Assembly (NCBI GenBank): GCA_027578815.1 | Contig: JANBTH010000354.1 | Location: 1 to 19,643, forward strand | DNA length: 19,643 nt | Source: Coemansia sp. RSA 1804 | Lineage: Eukaryota > Kickxellomycota > Kickxellomycetes > Kickxellales > Kickxellaceae | Direction: 5' to 3' | In this document: piece by piece, positions 1 through 8,954 of the stretch | How the letters are laid out: each line of letters starts with the position of its first letter | Position numbering within the stretch: the first letter of the stretch is position 1 | Position numbers and translations under genes: made by a program | Notes under the pieces: model-generated | Told to the model about the DNA's origin: nothing | Database searches by the model: none | What the model saw: only the letters and a program-made list of their open reading frames with translations

Positions 1-3000
1 TGCGAATCGTCTTCTGCCGATGGCATCCGGTGCATCACCCACCGCCACACAAACACGTGCAAAAGACGAGCAAGATCGCCACCGGATATCAGTGGAAACA
101 CATAGAGGATACTGCGTGCCTTCCGCTGGGATGCCATGTCGTCGATGTCAAAATGATATGCCTCGACTATGTGCGCAACTATATGTGTTGTGAACTCCAG
201 ATCCCGCTGGCGCTTGATCGTCGGCTCGCCAAGAGCGCCGTTCCAAAGCACAATCAGCGCCACAAGAAGCGCGCTGACTAACCGCTTGGCCGCAACGGCT
301 CCGGAATCGCCACACTGTTGCGGGTTCTTGTCTTGCAGCATCTCGGTCAGAATAAACTCCAGATCCTTGTTGTGGCGGACGTCGTGCAAAAGCTCGATCT
401 CCAGCGGATGCAACTGGAGCCGTCCGCTGCTCAGCCGCTCATCCAAAAGCGATGGCGGCATGCTGGGAAGCGAATCAACGTAGTACTCCTCCAAAAGCTG
501 GCCAAGTACAGCCATTCTAGAGAAGCTGGATGATTGCAGGTTTGGCTGGCGTGCCAACGAAAGAATCGCCAAGGCCATCAGCGGCCAGCGAGCATTCACT
601 TTCCATTTTGAACCGACAAGCAGCAGCCCGTCAGTATCGGCACCATCAACATCATTAGCTGATGCTGATGACGATGGGACATTGCTATTGCCGCTAGGTT
701 GTGGTTTATCACGAGGGGTTGTTGTTCGGCCAGCAGCAGTGGTGTCGTTGTGCTCCCCCTTTTGTCGCCGCGCAAATGTCCACGCATCGCCTGCTCTGTC
801 ATGGCTGTGCATTCCGCTACGTGGATACTTTGGTAGCGGACGCACCGCGTTCTGCCAGACCAGTCGCTCGGCAAAATTCCGAAGCTGATTGCTGCCGTCA
901 TCGGGCTTGCCCAGCCCGTCGCTGGTTTTCTGAGTAGCGGACAACACTTGGCCACGAAGCAGAACAGCCAGCTCATTCTTGATACCCCCTTTCCGCGCAC
1001 TCTCCTGTTCTCCCTGGGTATGCAGCAAGGTGGTCGGCACACCGTCGTCGTGTTCCGTTACAAAGACTGTGTTTAGAACATCATCCTTGTCAGGGTATCT
1101 GGATGTGTCTGGTAAGAGCACTACTTGCAAAAGCCGCCCCATTGCCGCTCGCCCGATTCCCGAACACTTTGCCAAATGGAGTACCAGTACAATCAGCTCT
1201 CTTGCTAATATTACCGCCACCGCCTCCACATCGGCAACCTCCTTTTGTCCGTCAGACCAAACACCGCCATAATCCCCAGTGTCCGTTGCAACAACACGGC
1301 ACAGAGCACCTTGGATTTTGACGAGCTCACGTAGCGCATGCTCCATCAGAACAAGCCGATCAATGAACCGCAGTGCCCTTGGCAGCGTAACGAGGCTTGA
1401 AAGAGCGCAAACGAGATCTCTGCGCAGTGTCCACAGTGCAATGGGCTCCAGCGTATCGATTGTTTCGTCTTGCGGTGCACCGAAACAGTAGTTCCACATC
1501 AGCCGCCACGAGACAAGAAGCACGTTTGTCAGGTCACTAACAACCTCAAAAACAGATCCTGTCCAAGGCAGCTGAGGATCTGTCTGTAACGGATCTGCAC
1601 GGCGCTCGGTTACTGTGCGCTCATATACCACGGCGGATGCCAACAGATCCACGGTATGTTGGACCTGAGCCATTGAAAGATGTCTGCGGTTCTTTACAAG
1701 ATCATAGTTAAGTACTTGCAAGACATGGCGGTGCAGCAGGCCGCGATTACCTTCGCTTATCGCCAACAAGGAACGGTATAGCGCATATATACTAGCTTGG
1801 TCGGGACCAGCTCGATTGCCAAACCGAATAGGCCAGCCCTCAATTAGGCAACGCACCAGCGACTTTAGAACCGCAGGTGCGTCTACGCGGGAAACAAGAA
1901 CCTCTACAAGCATCGGCGCCGTCTCGCAGATTAGCTTGTAAAGAGCATACGCAGAGCGACAGCTTTCTTTCGCGTTCTCACTGTTATCGCGGTGTTCTAT
2001 TTCCTTGGCAGTGGTCATAATGTCGGCTAGCAGAACAAAAAACCTTTTGCACGTCAGGTCTGCTTCGTTAAATCCGGCGGTGGCAAAATTGATGGGACCA
2101 TTGTTGTACACTCGCCCACCCTTTTGCATAGCCTCTTGCAACCCGTTAAGTATCGGCTGCGGCATGTTTTTGACAGTCTTTGGGAGTTGATTCAGAACAA
2201 CCAGCTCTTGCTCTCTAGCTATCAGCTGCACCAACGTGTGTCTGCAGGAGTTGACTAGCTGTAAACAGTAGTCGGATCCGTTATTAGAGTCCGAATCGGC
2301 CATTTCTACATCGCCATCGTCATTGTTGTCCTCCTTTGCGCGAGTCTCTGCATCTAGAACACTTACGTTGTTATTTTTGCTGCTGTAGCTGCTGCGAACC
2401 ACCAAGTTCACAAGCGATAGAACATCCAGGACCTTGTTGATGTCCAACTGCTGGTCAGACACCTTCTTGGCTTTGCCTGTATCTCCAAAAAGAACGCCAA
2501 TTGCTTGCGATAGCGGCTTTAGCAATGGGGTTTCGTCAGTACTGACAAGAAAACGTGAGAAGTTCGATCGCATCTCAAAGATAATTGCATCGGCAAGCCA
2601 GGAGCAGTCGCCGATGGTGCTTGTTGATTCTTGCCGCATGGCCATATCCTCGGAAGCAGTTGCAAAGAGCATGGAGAACAGCAGGGGCTGGTTCTTTTGG
2701 CGATGAGACGTAGCTGAAGGGGATGATGGAGATGGTATTGTTGCTGCTGATGCTGCTGCTGCTACTGCTGCTGCTGGCGATGATGTTGATGATACTGAAG
2801 CCAAAGTCGACGATAGTCCCGGGATTGACGTCTGTTGAACCATTAGCGGGGATTGCAACAGATAAAACAGGACAAATCTTCTAAAGTCGTCCTCATCTAC
2901 CGAATCAAGATCATCGGTGTGGCCAAGCGCAACCTGCTTGTACATCTCCAGCACGCCGCCTAGGGCCCGCGCATTCTCGGTTGGGAATGCGGCAGCCAGC

Positions 3001-3704
3001 TCATTAATTGCCTGCGACAGACCAGCGGCCTCACTGCCACTACCAGCGGCCGCCGGCATTGCAGCGGATCTAGGTGTTTTTGAAATCAAGTACAGATGCA
3101 AACACCTGAGGAACGACGATCTGTGAGAGACGCCGTACTGGTTGAGGATCCACGAAACGGCACGCGGATCCTTGGTGGTATCAACAACCCTGGCAACAAA
3201 GGCAAGCTCCGCAGCATCAACACCGACGGTGGAAAACCCAATCTCCACGGCTGCCACAAGCAACTGGAACACGGCCTTTGCACCGGACAACCCAATGAGA
3301 TCACAGAGTTTGCAGTTTCCCTTCATATCCGCAACCGACACAAACACAGCCAGCACGCCAATGCACCAGCATGTAACCTGTTTGAGCTTAAATGCATCGG
3401 TCCCATCGGCACTATCGTCGCTAGTGGTGTACAGAATACACCGGACGTCCCGTAATCCCACTAGCAGAGCGTGCGGGAGATCGGGGAGCGGCTGGGGCCG
3501 TGCTCGCTTGTTGGTGAACTTTTTGTTCCTTGCCGCCTGGGCCTCGCTGCGCCGTCGCTCCTCCCAGGCGCTTAGATCGCTCATTATCTGCGACTTTAGA
3601 GCAGAGCCAAGAGACTCTAGCCGTTCAGTGAGGAGCGACCGACCACTGCTATTGCTAGTACTACCACTGTTGGTGTCTGCCATGATAGCGGTGGGGTTGT
3701 CCAT
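1..3704 (-). CDS. Large helical protein of unknown function, 3' end beyond the left edge
   Basis: I do not recognise this protein. Reading triplets on the minus strand from ATG at 3704, I found no stop through to the left edge, giving at least 1,234 codons in one exon. An in-frame TAA lies four codons upstream, so 3704 is the first possible ATG. A second in-frame ATG is at 3683. The ATG context has A at -3. The N-terminus (residues 1-80) is Ser-rich, then charged and basic (AWEERRRSEAQ, NKKFTNKRARP). After that, amphipathic and Leu/Val/Ala-rich helices run almost throughout, as in HEAT/ARM-like scaffolds. Two low-complexity breaks are seen: an Ala/Ser/Pro linker near residues 295-335 and an acidic Asn/Asp linker near 450-476. 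No signal peptide or catalytic motif is visible. Large helical subunits of nuclear complexes have this character, but I cannot pick one. I am sure it is coding and unsure of its role. Confidence 0.85.
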   Translation of the reverse strand, partial: MDNPTAIMADTNSGSTSNSSGRSLLTERLESLGSALKSQIMSDLSAWEERRRSEAQAARNKKFTNKRARPQPLPDLPHALLVGLRDVRCILYTTSDDSADGTDAFKLKQVTCWCIGVLAVFVSVADMKGNCKLCDLIGLSGAKAVFQLLVAAVEIGFSTVGVDAAELAFVARVVDTTKDPRAVSWILNQYGVSHRSSFLRCLHLYLISKTPRSAAMPAAAGSGSEAAGLSQAINELAAAFPTENARALGGVLEMYKQVALGHTDDLDSVDEDDFRRFVLFYLLQSPLMVQQTSIPGLSSTLASVSSTSSPAAAVAAAASAATIPSPSSPSATSHRQKNQPLLFSMLFATASEDMAMRQESTSTIGDCSWLADAIIFEMRSNFSRFLVSTDETPLLKPLSQAIGVLFGDTGKAKKVSDQQLDINKVLDVLSLVNLVVRSSYSSKNNNVSVLDAETRAKEDNNDDGDVEMADSDSNNGSDYCLQLVNSCRHTLVQLIAREQELVVLNQLPKTVKNMPQPILNGLQEAMQKGGRVYNNGPINFATAGFNEADLTCKRFFVLLADIMTTAKEIEHRDNSENAKESCRSAYALYKLICETAPMLVEVLVSRVDAPAVLKSLVRCLIEGWPIRFGNRAGPDQASIYALYRSLLAISEGNRGLLHRHVLQVLNYDLVKNRRHLSMAQVQHTVDLLASAVVYERTVTERRADPLQTDPQLPWTGSVFEVVSDLTNVLLVSWRLMWNYCFGAPQDETIDTLEPIALWTLRRDLVCALSSLVTLPRALRFIDRLVLMEHALRELVKIQGALCRVVATDTGDYGGVWSDGQKEVADVEAVAVILARELIVLVLHLAKCSGIGRAAMGRLLQVVLLPDTSRYPDKDDVLNTVFVTEHDDGVPTTLLHTQGEQESARKGGIKNELAVLLRGQVLSATQKTSDGLGKPDDGSNQLRNFAERLVWQNAVRPLPKYPRSGMHSHDRAGDAWTFARRQKGEHNDTTAAGRTTTPRDKPQPSGNSNVPSSSASANDVDGADTDGLLLVGSKWKVNARWPLMALAILSLARQPNLQSSSFSRMAVLGQLLEEYYVDSLPSMPPSLLDERLSSGRLQLHPLEIELLHDVRHNKDLEFILTEMLQDKNPQQCGDSGAVAAKRLVSALLVALIVLWNGALGEPTIKRQRDLEFTTHIVAHIVEAYHFDIDDMASQRKARSILYVFPLISGGDLARLLHVFVWRWVMHRMPSAEDDS
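2738..2797. repeat. Trinucleotide (CTG/GAT-rich) low-complexity tract inside the large gene
   Basis: Near-continuous TGC/CTG and GAT triplets on the plus strand encode the Ala/Ser-rich linker of the minus-strand protein. The tract keeps the reading frame, so length changes in whole triplets would be tolerated. It is a likely polymorphic microsatellite. Confidence 0.7.
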
Positions 3705-4071
3705 CCTTTTTCTTTAGCGAGTGTATGAAGAATAGAGTGGAATGCAAGGCCCTTATTTTAATAGATGTAAAAAAAATGTTGTGTACAGAGTTGAGTAGGA
3801 AAAGAAAGGAGAAAAGTCGGCTGTTTGAGAAAAAGGCATTGTAATGCGTCAAATGGAAAACCTAGTAACAAATACCGACTTTGAAACAAAAGCGTGTTTA
3901 TGGGGGAGAGATGTGATGGATGGGTGCGGGTCATTTTTCGGCGGGTTTCAGGACCTGAATCACTGAGATCACTGGAAATAAAGCAAAAGAAACAAAGACA
4001 AGCTAGAGAATAAGAAAGATTTGAATAATTAGCTACACATTTAGAAAAAGAGAGAGGAACCACCTCACTTG
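3705..4071 (-). promoter_or_regulatory. Spacer: 3' end of the F-box-like gene and promoter of the large gene
   Basis: This 367-base stretch separates two minus-strand genes. It is more AT-rich than its flanks and has no credible coding frame. It should hold the 3' untranslated region of the gene ending at 4072 and the promoter and leader of the gene starting at 3704. I see no clear minus-strand AATAAA and no convincing TATA box. The short frames here use non-ATG starts or consist of Phe/Leu/Ser-rich translation of pyrimidine tracts. Confidence 0.5.
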
Positions 4072-5898
4072 CTACTTGACCCACTCACGGCTCAGTCCAT
4101 TGTAGACCCAGCGCTCATCGCGATGGCACTGGCCGATATGCACAGTACGGGCCAGGCGAATAAGATCCTCACTGCTTTTCCGAGAGACGGCGCACTCAAG
4201 GCGCAGGAAGGCCTTGGTGAACAGCAGCAGGTGCTCGAGGTTCATCATGTGGGCGACAACCATGATCAGGGCATCCAGCGGGGCCTTGACCCAGGACGCA
4301 GCCTCGCCAAACACCGAATCGAGCCACATGTGCTTCAGCGTGACATTGTACGCAATGTGGTCGTCGCCGTAGTCGTCGTCGTGATGATGGCCATCGTCGG
4401 TGTCCTCGTCGACGGGGTGCGGGTACGCCTGGGCGCTGGTCAGCGTGGCGCGGATATCCTCGAGCTCCGGCAGCTTCGCCAGGAGGTGGAGCAGATCGGG
4501 TAGTCCAATGGCCCATGTGGATATATTGAGCTCGCGCAGCCCGTGCACACTGAGCGTACTGAGATCAAGCGGCACGTGTCTGGCGTAGAAAGCCGTCCAG
4601 CTACGGAAAACCCTCAACGACCTGACACCCAGCACTGCATTGAGGGTGCGCGAGAGGCTGGGTGCCGGGGTATTGGGAGCAGAACCAGGCACCAGATGGT
4701 AATGCTGCAGCAGGTGCAGATGCACGAGGTTGGGAAGAAGCGCCGGACCGGCCTCCAGTACAACGGAATCGTCCACGCAGTCCATATCCAGATGCGTCAG
4801 GCACGGGAGCCGGTGCATCAGAAGCCGTCTGGCGAGCCAGTGTCGCGCAACAGGACACATCCTGGGAACCGCCGCATGCCGAGCGCCGCCAACCACTCCT
4901 GGTGCTGGTGCGCGTACTGCATCGATGGCAAACACCATGCGCTCGAGCCGCGGAAACTCGCACACCCGCGGACGCCATTCGGGGTCGATGAAGTTGGTGT
5001 CAGCAAGCTTGAAGCACAGAAACAGCAGCCTCGAAAACGCGGGTGCGCGGGCCCGCTGGTCGTCACGCAGCAGCGGCGGCGGAGGCTTTGCATGCCACAG
5101 AACAGCGCAGATGGTCGTAAGAGAGACGTGGCCGAGATCGAGGTACTCGAGCGTCGGAGCTGCGCGGCGCACCAGACGCACGGCCGGCGACTCCGCGGCC
5201 AGACACCAATGCCGAAGCGTCAGCGTCGACAGCATCGCCGGTGCCATTGCATCGAGCAGGACAGGAAAAAGCGACTTTGTGCGCGCAGTATCGATGTGCG
5301 CCAGATCCGCCGACAGCCGCAGCGCATTGGGAAACGCACCCATCAGCGCTCCGTACTCGGACATCGAAACCGCCGCATTGTTCTCCATGCACAACCCAAC
5401 CCACACGATCTTTGCGCGCACATCCTCGGGCAAGTGGTACATTGTGCGAACCATGCTACGAAACGACATGTAGTTCTCTGGGATGCAGACAACGATGCGC
5501 CGCACATGTCGTTCGCTCCCATCGGGCACCATCAGAACATTTGTCTTGCCGTTGTACACTGCTGTGCGGTACAGGTCGGGTGCCAGGACCCGCCGCCAGC
5601 TGCGTTTGGTCTGCGCCATTGCCGGACTGCATCTCCGGATCATTGTGAGCAGCAGCGGGAGACTGAGTGCGCGCCGGTGTCTCTGCTGGAGATGGCCCAG
5701 GAGGTAGCTGCCAACCTCGGCAACGCCCGACGCATGGCGGAATATGCAGCTGAACAGAATTGCTGGGAGACTCTCGAGGGCCTGCAGAAGAGAGCCGTCA
5801 TCCCGGGGTCTTCTGCGAGGCGCCAGAACGCTCTCGCATTCAGCGTAGCGCGGTCGCTTTGTGCTGCTTACTCTCCGCCTCATCCCAACCGATGCCAT
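4072..5898 (-). CDS. F-box/leucine-rich-repeat-like protein
   Basis: 608 residues from ATG at 5898 (G at -3, G at +4) to TAG. The N-terminus is basic. Residues about 40-115 look F-box-like: an ALESLPAILFSCIFRHA segment, helices, then a KRSWRRVLAPDLYRTAV segment like the Trp-containing end of many fungal F-boxes. The rest has irregular leucine-rich-repeat signs such as LEYLDLGHVSL, LTHLDMDCV, LVHLHLL, LRELNIS and LEHLLL. A His/Asp cluster (about 496-514) interrupts the C-terminal repeats. F-box/LRR proteins normally recruit substrates to SCF ubiquitin ligases through Skp1; no substrate can be read from the sequence. The F-box match is loose, so a repeat-only protein is possible. Strong GC bias at third positions explains the long frame on the opposite strand. 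It probably has its own promoter in 5899-6223. Confidence 0.72.
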   Translation of the reverse strand: MASVGMRRRVSSTKRPRYAECESVLAPRRRPRDDGSLLQALESLPAILFSCIFRHASGVAEVGSYLLGHLQQRHRRALSLPLLLTMIRRCSPAMAQTKRSWRRVLAPDLYRTAVYNGKTNVLMVPDGSERHVRRIVVCIPENYMSFRSMVRTMYHLPEDVRAKIVWVGLCMENNAAVSMSEYGALMGAFPNALRLSADLAHIDTARTKSLFPVLLDAMAPAMLSTLTLRHWCLAAESPAVRLVRRAAPTLEYLDLGHVSLTTICAVLWHAKPPPPLLRDDQRARAPAFSRLLFLCFKLADTNFIDPEWRPRVCEFPRLERMVFAIDAVRAPAPGVVGGARHAAVPRMCPVARHWLARRLLMHRLPCLTHLDMDCVDDSVVLEAGPALLPNLVHLHLLQHYHLVPGSAPNTPAPSLSRTLNAVLGVRSLRVFRSWTAFYARHVPLDLSTLSVHGLRELNISTWAIGLPDLLHLLAKLPELEDIRATLTSAQAYPHPVDEDTDDGHHHDDDYGDDHIAYNVTLKHMWLDSVFGEAASWVKAPLDALIMVVAHMMNLEHLLLFTKAFLRLECAVSRKSSEDLIRLARTVHIGQCHRDERWVYNGLSREWVK

Positions 5899-6223
5899 GT
5901 CATATGCTGGGGTCTCGTTGTTGCGTGCCTAAGAGAAGAAGTTGCGTTCTGGTGTAGTGGTTGTTGTTTGGACAGGCTCTGATCGATGCCAAAAGAAGGA
6001 GGGAAAAGAGTTTTTTCTGGTGCGAAGGAGAAGAGGGGGGAAAGCCCGGGAGCCAGGAGACGGGAGGAAATAAAAGACGGCAGTAGTGATGAGGGCGGAT
6101 AAAATCGTAGAGTGGGAGAGAGTTACGGCGGGCCAATGGCAGTGGCAGTGGCAGTGACGCCACCCACAGCCGCATTCACTGCGCACAAGAACCCAACTCC
6201 AGCACAGCTCATTCCAGTGTAGC
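5899..6223 (-). promoter_or_regulatory. Promoter of the F-box-like gene and 3' region of PRP18
   Basis: A 325-base spacer between two minus-strand genes. It is purine-rich on the plus strand (so pyrimidine-rich on the coding strand), typical of fungal leaders. An ATTGG/CCAAT-type element lies near 6133-6137. No minus-strand AATAAA is evident. No credible gene is present. Confidence 0.45.
6137..6156. repeat. Short hexanucleotide tandem repeat (TGGCAG, about 3.3 copies)
   Basis: Three full TGGCAG units plus a partial copy lie about 70 bases 3' of the PRP18 stop codon, in the spacer. It is a small microsatellite with no evident function. Confidence 0.7.
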
Positions 6224-7447
6224 TCAGCCCATCATCTTGGCGAGGTCGGCGGGTGGGTACTTTGTCTGCGCAAAGCGCATCAGCCGCTTGAGTGACTGGA
6301 TCCACTTGCGCTGCACCTCATTGTTCAGCACATGCGCAACCTTATTGGCATTAATGTTCTCCCGCGCCGCTCGCGCATGGATGCCGACCTGCGTGACACC
6401 GACGGGCCACGGCGCATTGCCAACCGCCAGCTGCAGATACGCGTCGTTTGCCTTCATGTACTCTCTATCCAGCACGTTGCGTGCAATCTCCGTGATACGC
6501 GCAAGCACGTCTGCCGGAACCGTCCTGGCCTTGATGCTGCGGAAGAGGGGCCGCAGGTACTCAGCCGACTGTCGCTGCGTAGCCGCTGCCAGTTTGCCCT
6601 CGGCCGTGCGTCGCTCGTCGTCGGGTCGCGTGGCCAAGTAATCGTCCCACTCGTACAACAGCCGCTTCAGATACACATACAGCAGCGTGTGCAGCTGGTT
6701 GGCGTCTGTACGCAGAAGATCAAGCGATATCGCAGATACGTCGTGGTCCATCAGCAGCCTGTACTTTTTCTGTCGCTTTACGTCCTCTCCGTCAGTGTCG
6801 TCGGTACGCGACTGTCGCTTCAGATCCTCGAGCATCGCACCCGCCTCCACTTGCGCAAGCGCTCGCCGGAACTCGTTCTGCTGTCCGCTGACCCCGCGCT
6901 TCTCCTCCGATACCTCCAGCTGCCGCAGTCGCTGTCTCCTCTGCGCGTCGGTTTCGCCAAACAACCGGATCGGCTCTGCGCGTGCTCGCAGTCGCTTCAC
7001 AATCTCCTCAGCGCTCATTGCGCCGCCGCCTGGCTGCCCGTCCTTCCCCTCCTCCTCCCCCTCCGTCTTTGTCTCGGCCTCGGCTGGCCGATCCTTGCCT
7101 TTGCCGATCTGCATTGTCTCCCGACCGCGGTGGCCCTTGCTCCGCAGCACATGTGCCGTGTTGCTGTTGTGCAATTGAGAGTCCCCGCCTTGCTTCCTCT
7201 TCTGCTCGCTGGTTGCTGCTGCGGCAGCCTCCTCTTCTTCTGCGTCTGCATCCTGTGTGCTGTTCAAATCGCCGACACGTACATACCTTTTTCCTCCGAG
7301 CTTCTTCTTTTTCTTTTGCGCAGACTCATCGCCTGACAACCCCTCCTTCGCTTCTGCGTTGTTGCTGGAACTGTCTTCACGTGCCCGCTTGTACAGGTTC
7401 TTTCTCTTTTCTACCTCCTGGCTTACAGCCTTCTTTAGAAAGTCCAT
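6224..7447 (-). CDS. PRP18: Pre-mRNA-splicing factor Prp18
   Basis: 407 residues. Prp18 acts in the nucleus at the second catalytic step of splicing, in association with Slu7 and the U5 snRNP. The start MDFLKKAVSQEVEKRK is the family's usual N-terminus, which supports ATG 7447 despite a weak -3 base (C). Residues 22-142 are low complexity: a polylysine run (45-49), an acidic/Ala run near 68-79 and Gly/Glu-rich sequence. Residues about 145-178 form the SFM/PRP4-type motif (EEIVKRLRARAEPIRLFGET). The Prp18 helical domain covers about 230-395. Its most conserved stretch is at 343-365 (GNAPWPVGVTQVGIHARAAR), followed by AHVLNNEVQRKWIQSLKRLM. The protein is longer than the animal form (about 340 residues) because of the N-terminal insert. 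It is divergent from the acyltransferase gene across a 412-base promoter. No intron is visible. Confidence 0.96.
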   Translation of the reverse strand: MDFLKKAVSQEVEKRKNLYKRAREDSSSNNAEAKEGLSGDESAQKKKKKLGGKRYVRVGDLNSTQDADAEEEEAAAAATSEQKRKQGGDSQLHNSNTAHVLRSKGHRGRETMQIGKGKDRPAEAETKTEGEEEGKDGQPGGGAMSAEEIVKRLRARAEPIRLFGETDAQRRQRLRQLEVSEEKRGVSGQQNEFRRALAQVEAGAMLEDLKRQSRTDDTDGEDVKRQKKYRLLMDHDVSAISLDLLRTDANQLHTLLYVYLKRLLYEWDDYLATRPDDERRTAEGKLAAATQRQSAEYLRPLFRSIKARTVPADVLARITEIARNVLDREYMKANDAYLQLAVGNAPWPVGVTQVGIHARAARENINANKVAHVLNNEVQRKWIQSLKRLMRFAQTKYPPADLAKMMG

Positions 7448-7859
7448 AAGGTCAGGAGAAATAATGCACTGCGTGGAGGAATACGAAGAAGAAGGAAAAG
7501 TAAAAAAAACAAGGAATGCGAATTAATAGCTTTGTCACTGGAGATAGAAAGAAGAAGAATAAAAGAAACCGAATACGTGTGGAGCTAAAAAAAAAACCAA
7601 GAAAAATATTTCCAGCTTTCCAGTTAAAGTGAGAACGTGGAAAATAAAAAAGTTGTGATGCGTACACTCAAAAACTGGGAATAAAAGCATGAGGAATTCT
7701 TCTCCTCTCTCCCACTTTTTTTTTCCTCATTCCATCTTTTTCTGTCACAGTAGAACAAATAAGAGACGTTATTATTTCCTTCCTTCCTTTATTCATTCAT
7801 TCATTCTCCGTCTGGCCGGTACATAGCAATAGCAATAGAAATAGCAACCGAATCCCACA
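7448..7859. promoter_or_regulatory. Divergent promoter region PRP18 / acyltransferase gene
   Basis: The 412 bases lie between two divergent starts. The sequence is AT-rich with purine tracts near PRP18 and pyrimidine tracts (about 7695-7730) toward the acyltransferase gene. The likely plus-strand leader holds TTCC and ATTC tetranucleotide runs and an ATAGCA-type hexanucleotide run (7823-7848). No canonical TATA box or coding frame is convincing. Confidence 0.55.
7776..7806. repeat. Paired tetranucleotide microsatellites (TTCC)n and (ATTC)n
   Basis: About 3.5 copies of TTCC (7776-7789) are followed directly by four copies of ATTC (7791-7806), 54 bases upstream of the acyltransferase start. 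They probably lie in its 5' untranslated region. Confidence 0.8.
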
Positions 7860-8954
7860 ATGGAAAAGTTCTCAAAGTGGCGGGACCAAGGCACCGGTAT
7901 CCAGCCGTTCCTCCAGCCCGTTCCCGCACGGTCGGAGCAGCAAGGGCTGAAGCGGCTGCTGAATGCAGCAAAGAAATATGTTGTTGGGCCGGTGATAGCG
8001 GCTGTGCGGGTGGCGCTTCTTGGTGCGCTGGCGGTGGTCGATGCAGCAACAGCGACGGTAGGCGGAGCACTGGGCGTAGTGCCCAGCGTTAAGTGCGGAT
8101 GGACGCGATGCACACGTGCGCTGTGGGCGCGTATTGCGTTGCTCGTGCTCGGATTCTACCGGATTGACGCCAAGACGGTGAGTCTGCAAAGGGGACGGCG
8201 CAGCGCGAACGGGAAGAAGACACCTTCTACGGACGGGGGTGTGCGGTCGGGCGATATCGTTGTGGCCAACCACGTTTCGTACGTGGACGTACTGTATCTT
8301 GTGGCAAAGTACACGCCGGTGTTTGTGGAGATCGATAATGCCACAATGTTTGCGCGGCCGATCACCCCGTGGCAGGCGATCCGGGCCCCCGCGAAGGCTA
8401 CGCCGGCGCTCCTGCAGGCGATGGAGGCGCGGCCACTCAAGAGCATAACGGAGGAGGCGCGTGCTAAGCGGCTGGGCCCCGTGGTCGTGTTTCCCGAGAA
8501 CGCAACATCCAACGGACGCGCACTGCTCCAACTCCTCCCGGTGTTTGGCGAGTTTGGCAACCTGGACGAAAAGACAAACATCCACGTTGTGGGCTTCAAG
8601 TACCCGTTCCAGTCGTTCAGTCCGGCGTACTCGGTTGGCAACCAGGCGGCCCACCTGTTTGGCCTGTGCTGCCAGGTCTACAACTCGCTGACGGTGCGCA
8701 TGCTTGCGTCGGACGAGGCGCCCCGTGTGGCAGAGTCGCCGATGTTCTGCGACTCCGATGCGGAGCCCGTGGATCTGGATGACGCCGTTGCTGACAGGCT
8801 CCTCCACCTCACGCGTCTGCGTCTGACTAAGATGTCGGCTATGGACAAGCGCGATTTCCTGGCTTTCTACTACAAGCGCACAAAGGGGTACGGTTCTACT
8901 GGTTCTACTGGTTCCAGTGCCAAAACCAGCTCCGGTGGGCCGCCCACCATATAA
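7860..8954 (+). CDS. Lysophosphatidic/lysophospholipid acyltransferase, Vps66/Loa1-like
   Basis: 364 residues; ATG context has A at -3. The PlsC-type acyltransferase signature is clear: NHVSYVD at 137-143 supplies the HX4D catalytic pair (H138, D143), and VVVFPENATSNGRALL (208-223) is the second block. The Glu is kept, but Asn replaces the usual Gly of FPEG. GFKYP (245-249) is a likely third block. Hydrophobic segments at about 40-75 and 88-100 precede the catalytic block and would anchor it in the ER or lipid-droplet membrane. The C-terminus ends in a Gly/Ser/Thr tail. Family members move an acyl group from acyl-CoA to lysophosphatidic acid or a related lysolipid in glycerolipid synthesis. 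The substrate here is inferred from resemblance to yeast Loa1/Vps66; a plant LPEAT-type or AGPAT assignment is also possible. Confidence 0.87.
   Translation: MEKFSKWRDQGTGIQPFLQPVPARSEQQGLKRLLNAAKKYVVGPVIAAVRVALLGALAVVDAATATVGGALGVVPSVKCGWTRCTRALWARIALLVLGFYRIDAKTVSLQRGRRSANGKKTPSTDGGVRSGDIVVANHVSYVDVLYLVAKYTPVFVEIDNATMFARPITPWQAIRAPAKATPALLQAMEARPLKSITEEARAKRLGPVVVFPENATSNGRALLQLLPVFGEFGNLDEKTNIHVVGFKYPFQSFSPAYSVGNQAAHLFGLCCQVYNSLTVRMLASDEAPRVAESPMFCDSDAEPVDLDDAVADRLLHLTRLRLTKMSAMDKRDFLAFYYKRTKGYGSTGSTGSSAKTSSGGPPTI

Noticed and set aside
4543..5982. 479-residue plus-strand frame opposite the F-box/LRR-like gene
   Set aside because: It is a mirror of GC-biased codon use on the coding strand. 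Its translation is rich in Arg, His, Gln and Cys with no repeat or domain, while the minus-strand product shows LRR signs.
6332..7336. 334-residue plus-strand frame opposite PRP18
   Set aside because: PRP18 is unambiguous on the minus strand; the antisense product is Leu/Arg-rich with no motif.
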